NCBI GenBank assembly: GCA_951799425.1
Contig: OX637391.1
Coordinates: 53,295,069 to 53,359,068 of the forward strand
Source of the DNA: Ilex aquifolium
Lineage: Eukaryota > Streptophyta > Magnoliopsida > Aquifoliales > Aquifoliaceae
DNA: 64,000 nucleotides
Direction: 5' to 3'
Part shown: positions 45,546 to 59,619 of the stretch, in pieces
How positions within the stretch are numbered: position 1 is the stretch's first letter
Layout: every line of letters starts with the position of its first letter
Made by a program: the position numbers and the translations under genes
Notes under the pieces: model-generated
Databases searched by the model: none
What the model was told of the DNA's origin: nothing
What the model saw: the letters and a program-made list of their open reading frames with translations, nothing else

Positions 45546-48500
45546 TCAATAAGGATACTTAATTGGGTCACGCTGCATCGCTGTTTGAACGAGTTCAGTC
45601 TGCTCTTTCACATGAAACTGATAGAAACCAGTGGCTGTTGCAGCAGATGGAGCACGGCCGACATACTTGATGTCATCGATATTACCTCTGCTCAGGGCTT
45701 TCATGGCAGTAGAAAGGCGGGGTGCAATGTAATTGTATGCACCCATGTTCATTGGCTCTTCCTGACACCAAACAATCTCTGCATCTGAAAGATTGGAAAA
45801 AAACAAGAAGGAAATAAGTAGTTAGCTACATGATAACAGCATACTAGTGCCCGTAAAGGAACAAATACAAAATTTGCATGATGGTCACTTCTAGGTCCAC
45901 TGTAAATAAACATTTATATCAAGGGGATGGTATGACATTTTTTAAAGCCAATAAAACTTCCGAATGATGCATCATCAACCCTTTGTTGGGTTGCGAAATT
46001 ATATTGATGCGTAAGACCATATTCATGGGCACAAACAGGAGTTTTGGAAACTGATCTTTGATACACTGTTAAGGTGAACTTTACCTAGTAACTATAAAAA
46101 GTGCTGGAGACTGACCTTTCATACACTGTTATTGTGAACTTTACTATGCCCAAAAAGACACAATTTCATGTTTTTCGAAGAATACTTTTACTCAAAAAGC
46201 AAACAGATCAATCTCTGTAATACGAGATAGTTACAGTGGACTTTGCTTTAGTTGCAAGTTTGAGATGCATACTTGGGTAACGCTTCAGTTCACGCTGTAT
46301 GAGGTTGTATGGGAAGGGGCAAAGCTGTTCCACTCGACATATTGCAATGTCCTTGCCATTGACTTTCTTCCTTTCTTCATCTAGCTCATAATAAACCTGA
46401 ACAAATGGTCTGCAAATAATTGAATCTACGGAGATTTGTAAGGTTAATATGACCTATAGAGAAAGACCTACCACAGGACACACCATGGCTTGATACTCAA
46501 TTCAATAGAATTGATAATGTTCTTTCTCTCTAATCCCGTGTGTGTGCATTGTAAGGACAGGCATGCTGACTTGCACATGGACAGAATTCTCATGCACATG
46601 GACTAAAATAAAACTATAGGGGCAAATGCAATGAAAGAATGTTACATGCCTTTCCAGAGCAAAGAACCAAGCGCCTGATCCCTGCCTCAAGATCTGAGTG
46701 GTCATTCTGGTCCTTTATAAGGCGCTTAAATCTGGTACCTTGTTTGTCAAAACCTGGGTGGCCCTCGACATCGTCAAACTCAGACAAATTTGATTTGCAA
46801 TCCTTGTGACGAAGCAAATTCTTTGGAGACATCACAATGAGAGGCTTACGGAATTCCCGGTGTATCTGAAAGATGAATAAGCAACATTTGCAGAGACAAA
46901 AAATAAATAAATAAATTTCTGTAGAAGCTTAAAAGGGTTGTAAACTCCAGGTTGGTGCAGTTACCTGACGTCTCAGAACGTGAAAATAATTTGCTGGAGT
47001 GGTTACATTCACAACCTGCCAATTACATTCCTGGATCTGTGTCCGAACTGTTGGATCCATCTCTGGTATAACGTAGGGATTATCATCACTCATCTGCCAT
47101 CAAATTTTATAGCATAAGAACATAATTCTATGGTGAATTGTTAACAAAGGAACCTAAGAACATAATTCTATGGAAAGATAATACCTGAAGGAAGCGCTCC
47201 AAACGTGCACTTGAATGTTCAGGGCCCTGGCCATCATAACCATGAGGTAGCAGCACCACTAACCCAATTTGGCGCAACCACTTGGCCTCTCCACTACTCA
47301 GAAACTGATCAAATATCACTTGAGCCTCATTCGCAAAATCACCAAATTGAGCTTCCCACAGCACCAATGAATTTGGATTTTCCATTGAATAACCCAGTTC
47401 AAACCCCAGAACACCAAATTCTGAAAGAGAGCTGGATAGCAACAAAAATGATTATGAGGTTATGGTGTCTTGAATAGGGATAAATTTTGACAACAAAGTG
47501 CAACATTCACTAAATAAATGCAGCATACAAAGTTTTGTACCACCATCGCAGTTTGGATGTAAACTTAACTAAGAGGTAGACACTTTCTCTATTGCAAGTT
47601 TGCCACAAATTAGGGCATAACAAGAACAAAGTGTTCCAGAATTAGGGCATTACAAGAACACATTGTTCGACTTTTTAAGTCAAATCAATTGGCCATCAAC
47701 AATTTCTCGCTGACATCAACTACGACGGTTGGACCGGTCACAGTTGGTGTAATGATCAGACTACCATGCATTTTGACAAGTTAGAAAAAAGGGGGTATAT
47801 ATATATATACTAGTTATTGTCTGTGCCTGAAGGCACATAGTAATAAAAAAATAGTAAATAATAAACATATTTGTATTCATATCCAAAATCAAATCACAAA
47901 CATAGAAGAGAGATAAATGAATTTAAATATCGATTGTAGTGGGGGTGAGAGGTGGTGGTGGTAGGAGACGGTGATGGTTGTGGTGGGTGGCAATGACCGT
48001 GGTGGTGGTGGCGGTGGTGATGGCGGTGGTGGTGGTGGCAGCGGTGGTGATGGCGATGGCGGTGGTGGTGGCGGCGATGACGGTGGTGGTGGTGGCGACG
48101 AAGGTAGGGGCGGTGGTGGCGACAACGGTGGTGGTTGTGGCGGTGGTGATGGTGGTTGTGGGACGGTGGTGGTGGTTATGGTGGCGGTAGGGGTGGTGGC
48201 GACGGTGGTGGCGGCGGCGGTGGTAGTGGTGGTAGAGGTAGTGGTGGGGCGGTTTCAAATATTACTTTTTTTTTTAAGTATTTATGAGATATAATTTCTA
48301 GATATACTTTTAAAAAGTCATTTCATCTAAACACATCCCTAAGGGCCTATTTTTCGTATTAAATTTAGGGTGTTAATATTAGCCGTTAGATTAACTTTAA
48401 AGTAAAATTTAAAATAATCTCAACCACGAATAGCAAAAGTCATTTTGTTTATCTTTTGAGATTTGAATTGTAAGCTACTTTATTATATATATATATAAAT

Positions 48501-51500
48501 TAGATTATCATATAAACATAAGCCACAAGAATCAAGGTTATCAGCAGAATTAGAAACTTTTCCTGGTAAGAGGAAAGAAAAAACAAGAAGGCAAAAACAT
48601 TCCATCTTCTTAAGGTAACATTTTTATATCAAGCAAACCAAATGAACTTGCGAGACATCACGAATTCAAAGTACCAGTTAATACCGATACAACTTGGCCG
48701 ATACTGATACGACTCGGCCAAGTCATCTGAGATCTCTATACGCCAGTCCCGAGTCGGCCGAGTCATCGTCACCAAATCTATGGCCTAAATCTCTCGTCAT
48801 GTTCGACCTTCAATCATTAAGAGTCCATAAAATTCCTGATTGTACCGTCAATCTAAAAGACATTCATATTATTCACGGGCAATTTACATGTAAAACAAAC
48901 TGCCCAGGGTTAAGCTAAACATAATTATACGATATGTTACAACATAGAATCAGGATGCACCCTTCAATTCTGGCTTGTATTACTTATGTGGTAATGGTAA
49001 CAATATTACGGTACATACTACATAGTGACATCACACTTACCAAATATAAACTTCAGGCATTCAAACAAACAGGATCAGTAAACCTCCGAACACAAAGGAC
49101 AGGATAACTACAGTCAAAAGCATTCATAAAAGGGGAATTTTGTGACATATTTCAACGTCAAATGCAGGATGAAGCAGAAATCCCACCAAAACTTACCTGT
49201 TGCTTACCGTAAACATCTCGTCATTTTGGTTCATAATTACATGGTCCAAAGGACAGTACTTCATCCCAGTTTCCTGATCATGAACTATAGCATGCCGATG
49301 ACTAAAAGTACCTCTCTCAACATCCTGACCGCTCAATCTGACATGATTTCCTTCTACAAGTAATGTAGCAAAAGCAAGTGCTTCTGCTACTGCCCAGTCA
49401 ATGCCTTCCCCGGTTTCAATCATCTTTGCACGATCTGCAAAAATCTTCTTTATTGCTCTATGAGCCTTAAAATTATCTGGAAGCATTGCAATTGCTTTCC
49501 CAACATTCTTCAATATCTCAGGTTTTACCCTGTTGAACAGAATTAGATTTCAAGCATAGACATACAAGTATATAGGTTATGAATAGATAAACACTCACAA
49601 CATACCCAGTGTTCCTGATACGTGAAAGTTGTTCAGGTGACTTAAATCCAGACCAATAAGCTGAAAGCCAGTCCCTTTCTTTTGGGACATAATCTTTGCT
49701 AGCCAAGAATTCCTCGTTCAGAATTGTACTCACCTTGTTTTGTATCCTATCAATGTCTTCTTTTGTAACCTGACCAGACGCTAAAAGTTTCTTCTGGTAA
49801 ATCTCAAGTGCTGATGGATGCTTACGAATCACCTAGTTACACCCATCCAGGTCAGAAAAGGGAGAAATTAATACCTACAGAAATTGAAAACTCCAAAAAC
49901 AAATCAACCAATGCAAAATATGGAGAACAATGCTAAAAGCATAGGGGGAAAAATTCTAAAGGGTAACTAATATTCTGCAAGCTGGTGCCTTAACTCTTTA
50001 CCAAGACGACAAGTTGTGTAGAACTTAAAGAATACAATATGGCTAACCTGATACATTTTGGGCTGGGTAAAAGATGGCTCATCGATTTCATTGTGCCCAA
50101 ATCGACGATAACAAACTAGGTCAACCACAACATCTGAGTGGAATGTCTGACGCCACTCTGCTGCAAGTTCACATACATGAACCACTGCCTCAATATCATC
50201 ACCATTGACATGGAAAATGGGAGCATTTAAGGCTTTAGCGGCATCAGTACAATACTGTGAAGATCTTCCCGATTTTGGATCAGTAGTGAAGGCCACTTGA
50301 TTATTCACCACAATGTGTATAGTCCCACCAGTAGTGTAATTTGGAAGAGCACTAAGATGCAGGGTCTCATAGACTACACCTTGTCCTGCAAAGCTACCAT
50401 CCCCATGAAGCAAAACACCAATATTCTTCGTTCTATCCAGATCACCAGAGTAATACTGCTTCGCTCTAGTTTTGCCAACCACAACCGGATCCACAGCTTC
50501 CAAGTGACTTGGATTTGCAACCAAAGACAAATGAATTCTCTTGCCACCCCTAGTTGGCCGATCATAAGAAGTTCCCAAGTGATACTTGACATCGCCTGTT
50601 CCTGTGTAAAGCCCAACCTCCTCCACCGGCTTTGTACCACCACTAAACTCACTAAAGATTTGACGCAGCGGCTTCCGAACAACATTACCCAGAACATTCA
50701 ATCTCCCTCTGTGTGACATTCCAATAACTATGCTCTCAACCCCAAGATCAGCAGCCCTATCAAACATCTCCTTCATGCCAGGAATCAATGTCTCGGCACC
50801 TTCAAGCCCAAACCGCTTGGCTGCAGCCCACTTAGTGGCCAGAAAGTTCTCAAATTGAGTGCTCCAGATGAGCCTGTCAAGCATAACTTCACACCGCTGC
50901 CGGTTGTATTGCATTGCTGTTGGAGTCTCAATCCTGTCCCGCAACCAATTACATTTGTCCCGATCAGGAATGTGCATGTACTCATACCCAATACTTCCGC
51001 AGTAAGCCTGTTTGAGCCTTGTTAACACTGACCTAAGGGTTTGCACAGGACGATTCTCTGACAAAAACCCAGACATCTGCCAAACACCAAGGTAAAATTC
51101 TCGATCAAGATCTGCTTCAGTGAAGCCATAAAGAGCTGGGTCTAAATCCTCAGGAATTTCCCTCGGTTCCAAAGCCAATGGGTCCAAGTTGGCTTTCATG
51201 TGACCATTGACCTGGTAAGCTCTCACAAGCAAAAGCAACCGCATACTCTCTTGAATAGTTTGGCCAGAAATTCCAGGTGATGTAACCGCCTGGCCAACAA
51301 AGTTCCTAAAGAAATTGTCCCAGGATTCGTCTACACTAGTTGGGTCTTGCTCCCAAGCCCTCTGAAGCTCCTCTAGGTACACACTGCTCGTCCCATCCAA
51401 GAAACTATCAGTTAACCTAGAGAGTGGAACAGGTCGAGGGACAGGTGCAGATTGTGCCTTCGATCTAAAAACACTCGTATGAAGATACCGATTTTGAGAT

Positions 51501-51601
51501 GGAATGACCAGTGCTCTTGCTGCATAAGTTCTACCACCCTGTGACAAAGTCCTCCTTATGGCAAGCTTCGCTACACTAGAACCAGCTCTAAACCACCCCA
51601 T
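45546..51601 (-). CDS. OGDH: 2-oxoglutarate dehydrogenase E1 component, mitochondrial
   Basis: Eight coding exons: 51601-50048, 49832-49606, 49529-49197, 47431-47185, 47093-46965, 46865-46650, 46396-46273, 45784-45546; 3069 bp, 1022 aa, the usual plant length. E1 is the thiamine-diphosphate decarboxylase of the TCA-cycle 2-oxoglutarate dehydrogenase complex in the matrix. The N-terminus ([19 protein letters not shown]...) is an Arg/Ser-rich presequence. [12 protein letters not shown] is near residue 295. The ThDP motif [10 protein letters not shown]...NNQVAF is near 400-440. The transketolase-like C-terminal part includes [23 protein letters not shown], and the chain ends near DPIKYPY. I chose ATG 51601 because the upstream in-frame codons lack an ATG. 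Seven introns; six are GT-AG, and one after GSGK-type codons (46649) starts with GC. The 1.77 kb intron 49196-47432 holds a Helitron. The 5-prime region is amplified (51485-53060). Confidence 0.95.
46648..46649 (-). other. GC donor of a GC-AG intron
   Basis: The exon ends LVLCSGK (…GGAAAG) and continues in the next exon with [11 protein letters not shown]. The only in-frame border is GGAAAG|GCATGT, a GC donor with otherwise good consensus, spliced to TTCAG|GTTTAT at 46396. Confidence 0.8.
47810..48504 (-). mobile_element. Non-autonomous Helitron, copy 2, in a dehydrogenase intron
   Basis: On the minus strand it starts a|TCTAATTTATATATATATA, shares the subterminal AGCTTACAATTCAAAT with copy 1, and ends with the hairpin TGTGCCTTCAGGCACA followed by CTAG before a T. 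695 bp. The core (about 47945-48250) is a GGTGGTGGC-type array whose glycine-rich or histidine-rich frames are artefacts. It lies in the largest intron of the 2-oxoglutarate dehydrogenase gene, in the same orientation as the gene. Confidence 0.85.
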
Positions 51602-52079
51602 TGCTATTAACCCCAATCTTCAAAATCAACTTAAATTTATTTGATACACAAAGCAAGCCCAAATTCTCCAATTGCTTCCTCGAACAAACTCAAAGGTTAG
51701 AAATGGTCCATCTATTTTCTGTTAAACGTAGCTTAACCTACGGAATGGTAAAAAAAAAAAAACAGAAAGTAAAGGATCAAAAACCAAGAGCATAGAGAGA
51801 GCTCAAAAAAATAAAAATATGAAAATCGCCATTGCTACAATAGGATCATATTAAACCAACATAAATAGGTAAAACATGAAAATCCTAACATTGTCATGCA
51901 ACAGTTCAAACGAATACAGGATCTACACATTAGCTGTGAATCAAAGCAAAGATAGAGTAATGAAAAATGAAAAAAAAAAAACAAAAATTTAATGAGCTTA
52001 CTTCGGAATATAACCAAAGAAATTAACTAAAGATCAAAGGAATCAAACAAAGAAAATAGCATGCAAAGAATATAAAGTC

Positions 52080-52199
52080 TTGAAAATACTGATTTTGAGA
52101 TGGAATGACCCGTGCTCTGGCTGCATAAATTCCACCCTGTGACAAAGTCCTCCTTATGGCAAGCTTCGCTACACTAGAACCAGCTCTAAACCACGCCAT
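52080..52199 (-). pseudogene. Decoy copy of the dehydrogenase presequence exon
   Basis: ATG at 52199-52197 opens [20 protein letters not shown], nearly identical to the real presequence. It is followed by about 20 more matching residues, then unrelated codons to a stop. No good GT donor is seen at the end of the matching part, so it is unlikely to be spliced to the rest of the gene. If included in a transcript it would act as a long upstream ORF. Confidence 0.7.
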
Positions 52200-52695
52200 T
52201 GCTATTAACCCCAAGCTTCAAAATTAACTTAAATTTATTTGATAGGCAAAACAAGCACAAATTCACCAATTGCTTCCTTGAACAAACTCAAACCTTAGAA
52301 ATGGTAAATCCATTTTCTATTAAACGTAACTTAACCTACAGAAACAGAAAAATAAAAACGGAAAGAAAATGATCAAAAACCAAGAGCACAGAGAGCTCAT
52401 AAAAATAAAAAATCCCAAAACAAAAATTCAAACAGTCCATGTTATGTCTCATTGCTATTATAGGATCATATTAAACCAAGATAAATAGGGGAAAAAACAT
52501 GAATAACCCAAACATTGTCACCCAACAGCTCAAACGAATACATGATCTACACAAATTAAATGATAATTGAAGTAACAAAAAATGAAAACCAAAATTTAAC
52601 GAGCTTACTTGGGAATAAAACCAAGCAAAATTAACCGGAGATCTAATGAATCAACCAAAAGACAAATAGCATGCAAACTATAACAAAATCATTAC

Positions 52696-52745
52696 CTGCG
52701 AGGCGAAAACAGATTGAGAGAAATGACAGGTACTAGGAGGAGCTC
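52696..52745 (-). other. Alternative 5-prime UTR exon of the dehydrogenase gene (inferred)
   Basis: Minus-strand sequence ending CTCGCAG|GTAATG at 52696 resembles the leader exon of unit 3 and has a good donor. It could start transcripts that splice to an acceptor near 51735-51745 (CCATTCCGTAG). The 5-prime limit is unknown. Confidence 0.35.
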
Positions 52746-53047
52746 TATCGCCGACAAGATCAACTATTATGTCTTCATTACTGTAATAGGATCATATTAA
52801 ACCAAGATAAATTGGAAAAAAAAAAAAAAACATGAAAATCCTAACATTGTCTCACTCAACAGTTCAAGCCAACTATATGATCTACACATTATATTAGCTG
52901 ATTATTGAAGAAAATATAAGATTAACAAACAAAATTAACCGCAAGATCACAATTTAACGAGCTTAATTCGGAATAAAAGCAAACAAAATTAACTAACCGA
53001 AGATCAAACTAAGAAAACAGCATGCAAAGATTAAAAAAAATCAAAAC

Positions 53048-53115
53048 CTGCTAGGCGAACAGACAGAGATTACGAGAAAGTGAGAGAGAAATGCTTTATC
53101 ACCGACAATTCCAAA
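53048..53115 (-). other. Candidate first 5-prime UTR exon of the dehydrogenase gene
   Basis: Minus-strand leader with CT-rich sequence, ending CTAGCAG|GTTTTG at 53048. It is the outermost of the amplified leaders and so the best candidate for the main transcript start. The 5-prime limit is a guess. Confidence 0.4.
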
Positions 53116-53228
53116 TCGCTGTGAACGCAATGACTTTTTGAACCGATACCTCACTCTCAATGGCTCATGGATAGATTCTTTTCTTCCCATCTTTCTGGAA
53201 ACTGAACCTATTCTTTTTTGCCCTTTTG

Positions 53229-54213
53229 GGACAATTACACTCCGACATTTTCAGTCGGATCCTGACATTTAAAATATTACAGAGACTCCTAAAAATTTAT
53301 ACATACATAATATTTAAACTTCTGTCGTCAATGTCTATTTATTTAGACACCTAAAATTTATAGACGTGTAATACTTAAATCACTCAAATTTAAAATGTTA
53401 TACTTAGATAAAAAAATATTTCAATCAAAGATAGAATATCAAATATTTTAAATTTTACAACCAAAATTCATGTTCTATTATAACATTTATTGAAATAAAA
53501 TTACAAATAAAAATCTAATTTTTTTCCTAAAAAATTATAATTAGTATACAATTATATTATCTATTGGAACTTAATTTGGTCATTTAACTATCAAATTACC
53601 CCAATTAAAATTAGAAGATATTGTGTCCATTACAGTTTGACCCCTCTTTGATTTTTAGTTTTATTCCGATAGATAGTATAATTGTATACTAATTATGATT
53701 TTTTAAGAAAAAAATAGATTTTTATTTTTGATTTATTTTAATAAATGACATAATAGAACATGAATTTTTGGTTATGAAATTTATTTTCTATTATGAATGA
53801 CTTAGACCCCTTGTTTGATTTTTTATTTTTATTCCAATAGATAGTATAATTGTATACTAATTACTATTTTTTTAAAAATATACATATATTTATTTGTGAT
53901 TTTATTTCAATAAATGATACAATAGAACATGAATTTTGATTGTAAAATTTAAAATATTTAATATTCTATCTTTAATTGGAATATTTTTTTATTTAAATAC
54001 AACATTTTAAACTTGAGGGGTCTAAATATTATACGCTTACAAACTTTAAGGGTCTGAGTATAATTTATTAATAGATATATTAACATATTTTGACGACAGG
54101 GGCCTAAGTATTACACACGTATAAACCTTAGGAAGCCTGTTTATAATATTTCAAATATCAAGGAGCCTAAGTGATTAAATGATAAACATCAGAGAATTTG
54201 AGTGTAATTCTCC
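53229..54213. mobile_element. Foldback element with long inverted arms
   Basis: Ends GGACAATTACACTCCGACA and (complement) GGAGAATTACACTCAAATT begin inverted arms that extend, imperfectly, over about 300 bp each. Phrases such as TAGTATACAATTATATTATCT in the left arm recur inverted at about 53660 and again at about 53840, so the right arm includes a partial internal duplication. No coding capacity. The class is uncertain (Mutator/foldback); no clear target duplication seen. Confidence 0.65.
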
Positions 54214-54284
54214 ATTCTTCTTTTGATTTCTGAAGTTTTTTTTTTTTGGGAGGAGGGTGGGGTAGTAAATGTGATTTCAAAACA

Positions 54285-54822
54285 GGTGAGACTATTTTCA
54301 CCCCTATTTAATTATCTTACCTCAAACTACTAAGTTCATTTCATCTATACCCACCACATTAGTTACAAAACTCATCCCATCTATATTCACTAACTAAAAA
54401 TTAAATTCATTCAATTTTATTTCAACGTATTATATAGGTAATGATCAAAATTTTATTTCAGTGTATTATTTTGGTACAAAAATATTTCATAAGCAGAATA
54501 AAAATTAATAATTCTTTTTAAAATATTAATCAAAATATCTTAAAACACCTCAAAATATTCCAAAGACATTGGTGAAAATATATCAAAAAAATCTCACAAC
54601 GCCTCAAAATAAAATAGATCACCTCGGAACATTGAATTCAATTACTATTTTTGTTTTAGTTTCTTTGACATATATTTAATAGTTTAATTGAATGAGTATA
54701 AATGAGGTGAACTTAGTAACTAATGAGATGGGTATAGATGAAGTGAACTTAATACTTTGAAATAAGGTAATAAAGTGATGGGAAAAGAGATTTAAGGGGT
54801 GAGAAATGAGAATAACCCCACC
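54285..54822. mobile_element. Second foldback/MITE with long inverted repeats
   Basis: GGTGAGACTATTTTCACCCC on the left pairs with GGTGGGGTTATTCTCATTTC (complement) on the right. The pairing continues through AAGTTCAYTTCATCTATACCC-like sequence over more than 100 bp. TTTCAAAA occurs directly outside both ends with a one-base offset, a possible target duplication. About 540 bp, non-coding. Confidence 0.6.
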
Positions 54823-55973
54823 CTTTCAAAATTGGCTTAGAGAAAGTAGTTGTGGCCCAAGTGGTGTGACATAGGCTAGGCCCATGACATATAGTACTGA
54901 ATTTTTGTTCCTTATCCTAATTTATTTCTTTTTCTAATATACTTAATTTCGAAACAATTGAAGTGGCCAAAATGCTTTTGTTTCCAAGAAATCGAAATAG
55001 ATAATTGATTGAATCAAAATTTTAACATTTTTATGTGTTTCAAAATATTTCAAGGTATGCTTCAACTAATATTTTAAGATGTTTAAATATTTTTTGACCA
55101 ATATTTTGAAATAAATACAATTTTTTTTTCATCCGCTTCTATTCTGTTGTTTACAACGTTTCCAACATAAAAATAATATTTTAGTTTCATATATCCTTTT
55201 CTTGTGTCTCTCCTGAGTCCTAACATGCCCCAACAGTTTCTGTAGCCATCCTTGTGGAGGGGGTTGCCAAGAGATTTTTGCTCAATCTGTGGGGCTTCCC
55301 ATTGCTGGAGTACACTTGTTATGCTTTTGTTTACCCAGAGTCACTGAGGCTTGGCTAATCACACTGTAATACACACCCATCGCACTGTTTCCTCCATAGT
55401 TGGATCCAGTGTCATTGCATGGAGACTCTCTCCAACATGGATCAACTATTCAACCAACATCCCTCAGCACATTAGTCATACGATTACGCTTCCCACTGAA
55501 ATATAACAGGTTAATGGAACACCTTAATTGTCAAGAATTGCTTGTTCTGTATAAAAGCAAGGGAGCTTTCGGCAAAATTTCAGTGGTCGATTATAGAAAC
55601 TAACACTAAACAAAACAATCCAGAGTATTACCAGAGTTCAACCTCAAGCTCATACGATTGACATTTATATCTAAGCTTGCAGATAGAAACAAACATGCAC
55701 GTACTACTACCAAAAGAGAACTGACAAGCAATCCAAAAGCCCAAAGCTTTTCATCCTCAAGCCTAGATAAACAAACATTAACTGCTCTTTTTCCCAAAAT
55801 TAAGACTTAACAATTACTGTTTAAAAGAAGTGCAGGTAACAAACTCTTCTCGCCTTTGAAGAAAACCGGAATTAAAAAAAACATAGAACTATTACGGCTG
55901 CAAACAAGTTCAAATGTGCACCAACAAACTCCGAATAAGCTTAAAAATTGAATTCATCTCCAAAACAGACAGC
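54823..55973. other. Intergenic between dehydrogenase and RPS15A
   Basis: No supported gene. 54925-55190 seems to hold a decayed relative of the 350-bp hAT-like MITE (GAAACAATTGAAG, CAAGAAATCG). The 55200-55600 part has more balanced base composition and short frames but no motif I recognise. The right end should hold the RPS15A 3-prime UTR. Confidence 0.4.
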
Positions 55974-58077
<2,104 letters not shown>

Positions 58078-58165
58078 CACAGAGCTGAGATCTACAGAAG
58101 CGACTGAGACTCTGAGAGGCTTATGCTCAAAGCGAGAGTGGCAGAGCTAGGGTTTCTTTCGCCGA
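58078..58165 (-). other. RPS15A leader exon
   Basis: Minus-strand CT-rich leader (AAACCCTAGCTCTGCC... to CTCAGCTCTGTG) ending at a good donor. The transcription start is not determined; position inferred from telo-box and CT-rich context. Confidence 0.55.
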
Positions 58166-58176
58166 AAAAACCCTAG
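58147..58176. promoter_or_regulatory. Inverted pair of telo-boxes
   Basis: CTAGGGTTT at 58147-58155 and AAACCCTAG at 58168-58176 form an inverted pair at the RPS15A transcription start region. Telo-boxes (AAACCCTA) are established elements of plant ribosomal protein promoters. Confidence 0.7.
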
Positions 58177-58230
58177 CGCATTAATATGTGAAGTTGGGAC
58201 TACAATTACTGAATTACCCTCCTTAGAATT

Positions 58231-58327
58231 AAGCCCATAGGCTCCATACTACATAAAGCCCTCAAGTTTCATGGCCTGTTAGCTTGACAAGATAGATGGG
58301 CTTAAAAGCCCAGGCCTATGTGGGCCG
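58231..58327. promoter_or_regulatory. Cluster of site II (TGGGCY) motifs
   Basis: AAGCCCATA (58231-58239), ATGGGCTT (58296-58303), AAGCCCAGG (58306-58314) and TGTGGGCC (near 58320-58327) lie 60-180 bp upstream of the telo-boxes. Site II motifs bound by TCP factors act with telo-boxes in plant translation-related genes. Confidence 0.6.
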
Positions 58328-59009
58328 AAAAACAACACTGGTTTCAAGTACATAGGCCCGAAAAACAACAATGGTTCCAAGTTCCAACTCTACTTGGTCA
58401 ATATGGTAAGAGATTTTTTATTGTACGAATACTCTAGTTTCAATGGAGATGACCTTTTTTGACTAAGTCGGAAAGGGAATTAGTCGAGATACACGTAAAT
58501 TGACTCAAACACCCCTGACCGTTGAACAAGAAAAAAAAAAAAGAGATTTTTTATCGATTAATCCTAATCTAACCTAATGTTCTTTTTATTAATGATCGTA
58601 TGAGATTTAAATATATAATAAACTGATTAATATATGTCCCAAAGAAGACTATTGGATTATTTGATTAATTTCTTAAAAAACTCTTCAACTGGAGCCTCAT
58701 ATCACTTAGCCCTCCTATACTCTAAAAGTATCAAATTGCTCCCAAAATATAATGGAAATCGAAATTAGGTGAGGACATTAGATGTAACCAACAAGTCTAT
58801 AAAAAATATCCAAGAACAGCCTATAGTGCTACATCTTTGTTGATATTGGCAAAAAATAGTCTCTTTCTTTCTTCTTCGACCATCCAACAATGACAACAAC
58901 CCAAACACCACCACCAAACCATCAATCAACTAGTTCTCTCTCTCTCTCACACACACACGTGTGTGATTTGCATGTGTTGTGCTTGTGCAATCTATGTGTG
59001 AGAGGGAGC
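58328..59009. other. Intergenic left of the LTR element
   Basis: No gene recognised. AT-rich, with a short CT/CA/GT simple-repeat patch at about 58930-58975. The five bases before the LTR are GGAGC; their duplicate would lie beyond the window. Confidence 0.5.
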
Positions 59010-59598
59010 TGATGGGCCAGGCCCAAATCATCCAATTCGGGTGGAAAGCCCAAAACTATTTAAGAGCCCAAGCTCTAGAAGACCAAGCAGACCCAAAGTG
59101 GTCCAGACCGGTCAACCTCATTAGGGAGCTACTCCACTAAGGGAGCATCCGGGCCGCTTGGGGGAAGTCAATATTCCCTCATCACTTGGCCAAGACCTTT
59201 GGAGAGCACTCCTCTGCCTGTTGAGGAGAGGAGAGGTCGCCAAGGAGAGGAGGGGCCGCCAAGCTGTTTAAAGCTATTAAGTCGTTACAATCCGTTATGA
59301 CCGTCAAACTACCCATTCAATTACTACACAGACGACTATAAATTGTAAGCTTCCCCATCACTTGGGGGGCATCTCACAAAAACTCAAGCTCATCTCTCTC
59401 TCTCTTGTAATTCCCTGATCTCCTTATATACCGGAGTTAATAAACTTCCCGGCGAACTTAGCCATTGAAAGTGGACGTAGGTCTTGTTGACCGAACCACT
59501 ATAATCCTTGTGTTGTTCTTGTCCTTCCTCTTCTCCTTACTTACTGCATTTATACCGATCGCTTGAATGTGGTGTGCAAACCAATTTTTGCATCATCA
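59010..59598 (+). mobile_element. Left LTR of a Ty3/gypsy element (Tat lineage)
   Basis: Starts TGATGGGCC and ends GCATCATCA, giving the inverted TGATG/CATCA termini. 589 bp. A TATA-like TTATATA lies near 59424 and an AATAAA near 59439, as expected of an LTR. It is directly followed by the primer-binding site. Confidence 0.85.
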
Positions 59599-59599
59599 G

Positions 59600-59619
59600 T
59601 TTGGCGCCGTCTGTGGGAA
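59600..59619 (+). other. Primer-binding site
   Basis: TTTGGCGCCGTCTGTGGGAA directly after the LTR. TGGCGCC-type primer sites are usual in Tat/Athila-related gypsy elements. Confidence 0.75.

Larger units (their letters stand above)
51485..53060 (-). repeat. Tandem amplification of the dehydrogenase 5-prime end
   Basis: Roughly 600-bp units: unit 1 (about 51485-52078) includes the start of the real first coding exon and leader. Unit 2 (about 52079-52700) repeats the presequence exon and leader. Unit 3 (about 52777-53060) repeats only the leader part. Shared phrases include CTCCTTATGGCAAGCTTCGC, ATAGGATCATATTAAACCAA and GAGCTTACTTSGGAATA-like stretches. Identity is high but not perfect. Confidence 0.85.

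Noticed and set aside
47923-48294. Glycine-rich and histidine/proline-rich open frames on both strands (also at 7007-7356)
   Set aside because: They are translations of the trinucleotide core of the Helitron copies; open in several frames at once with no start context or domain.
55400-55603. 67-codon plus-strand frame between foldback elements and RPS15A
   Set aside because: No motif recognised, and nothing beside it that would join as an exon.
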